Of a stretch of 64,000 nt of DNA, positions 63,889-64,000 are shown one piece after another (position 1 is the stretch's first letter; every line of letters starts with the position of its first letter). The translations under genes and the position numbers were made by a program. The notes beneath the pieces are model-generated. The model was not told the origin of the DNA, did not search any database, and saw only the letters and a program-made list of their open reading frames with translations. This stretch comes from Mesorhizobium sp. AR02 (GTDB lineage Bacteria; Pseudomonadota; Alphaproteobacteria; Rhizobiales; Rhizobiaceae): positions 5,910,001 to 5,974,000 of the forward strand of contig NZ_CP080531.1 in assembly GCF_024746835.1 (NCBI RefSeq), given 5' to 3'.

Positions 63889-63978
63889 TATTGCGCCATG
63901 GCCTTTCGACTGGCCGACGCCGCGATGCGACGGCTTGCCCCATGATATGGCCGTCTTTATCAAGGACAGGCTTTTTGA

Positions 63979-64000
63979 ATGTCTTTGCCGCCGGTGAGTC
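63979..64000 (+). CDS. Start of an unidentified gene, truncated by window end
   Basis: An ATG at 63979 with AAGGACAGG upstream opens a frame of only seven codons (MSLPPVS) before the window ends. Divergent from soxB, so it could be a regulator of the sarcosine genes; too short to identify. Confidence 0.25.

Noticed and set aside
63890..63910. Weak GG-N10-GC sequence upstream of soxB
   Set aside because: The -12 region reads TGGC instead of TTGC and the -24 region is poor; the sigma-70-like elements nearby are a better explanation.

Overview
The window looks like a chromosomal segment of a rhizobial alphaproteobacterium, most likely Mesorhizobium or a close relative. The grounds are the high GC content, the gene order birA-rnj-mce-DUF1467-proS-lolC-lolD typical of Rhizobiales, the cobalamin gene names and order, a LexA box of the alphaproteobacterial GAAC-N7-GAAC type, and dispersed palindromic intergenic repeats common in Mesorhizobium. 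The species call is an inference from content, not from a search.

0-14 kb is core genome: the 3' end of birA, RNase J, an MBL-fold hydrolase, methylmalonyl-CoA epimerase, a DUF1467 protein, a probable small RNA with a strong terminator, a secreted caspase-like/TPR protein, proS-lolC-lolD as an overlapping operon, a GYD-domain protein, a decayed TPR gene, two very small membrane proteins (one of 28 codons behind a LexA/SOS box), an M50-type membrane protease fused to a SRPBCC-like domain, and lipB. 14-18.5 kb is an accessory patch: it begins at tRNA-Leu(GAG) followed by a decayed partial copy of that tRNA, and holds an AraC regulator divergent from two alpha/beta hydrolases, a DUF302 protein and two gene remnants.

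18.5-26.5 kb is a serine-cycle gene set on the minus strand: sga, mcl, mtkA, mtkB and ppc. Fragments of mtkB and of a hydroxypyruvate reductase-like gene flank ppc. A NarL-type regulator whose receiver has lost its phospho-acceptor Asp lies upstream. 26.5-33 kb has mgtE, a MerR regulator, an ICMT-like methyltransferase, a DUF1624 membrane protein, an MFS transporter and a Rieske oxygenase. 33-38 kb is a cobalamin block: riboswitch, cbtB-cbtA, cobU(cobP)-cobO, cobD(cbiB) and cobC, the last two divergent with overlapping start codons, plus a small tyrosine-phosphatase-like gene.

38-46.3 kb is a catabolic and transport cluster: creatininase family and RidA on one strand; a sigma-54-type promoter, an NMT1-type ABC transporter, a cytosine deaminase-like amidohydrolase, a FAD-linked oxidase and two flavodoxin-fold quinone reductases on the other. 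46.4-54 kb is an overlapping operon: XRE-cupin regulator, two dimethylglycine/sarcosine dehydrogenase-like flavoproteins, a homocysteine S-methyltransferase and an aminotransferase, divergent from a nitroreductase. 55-58.6 kb has a drug-type MFS transporter, a LysR regulator and a YdcZ-type transporter with a VOC protein. The window ends with the heterotetrameric sarcosine oxidase operon soxBDAG.

A common theme is methylated-amine and C1 metabolism: sarcosine oxidase and two dehydrogenase-like flavoproteins would release methyl groups as methylene-tetrahydrofolate or formaldehyde plus glycine, and the serine-cycle enzymes could assimilate the resulting C1 and C2 units. The genes are linked but not in one operon, so this connection is a hypothesis.
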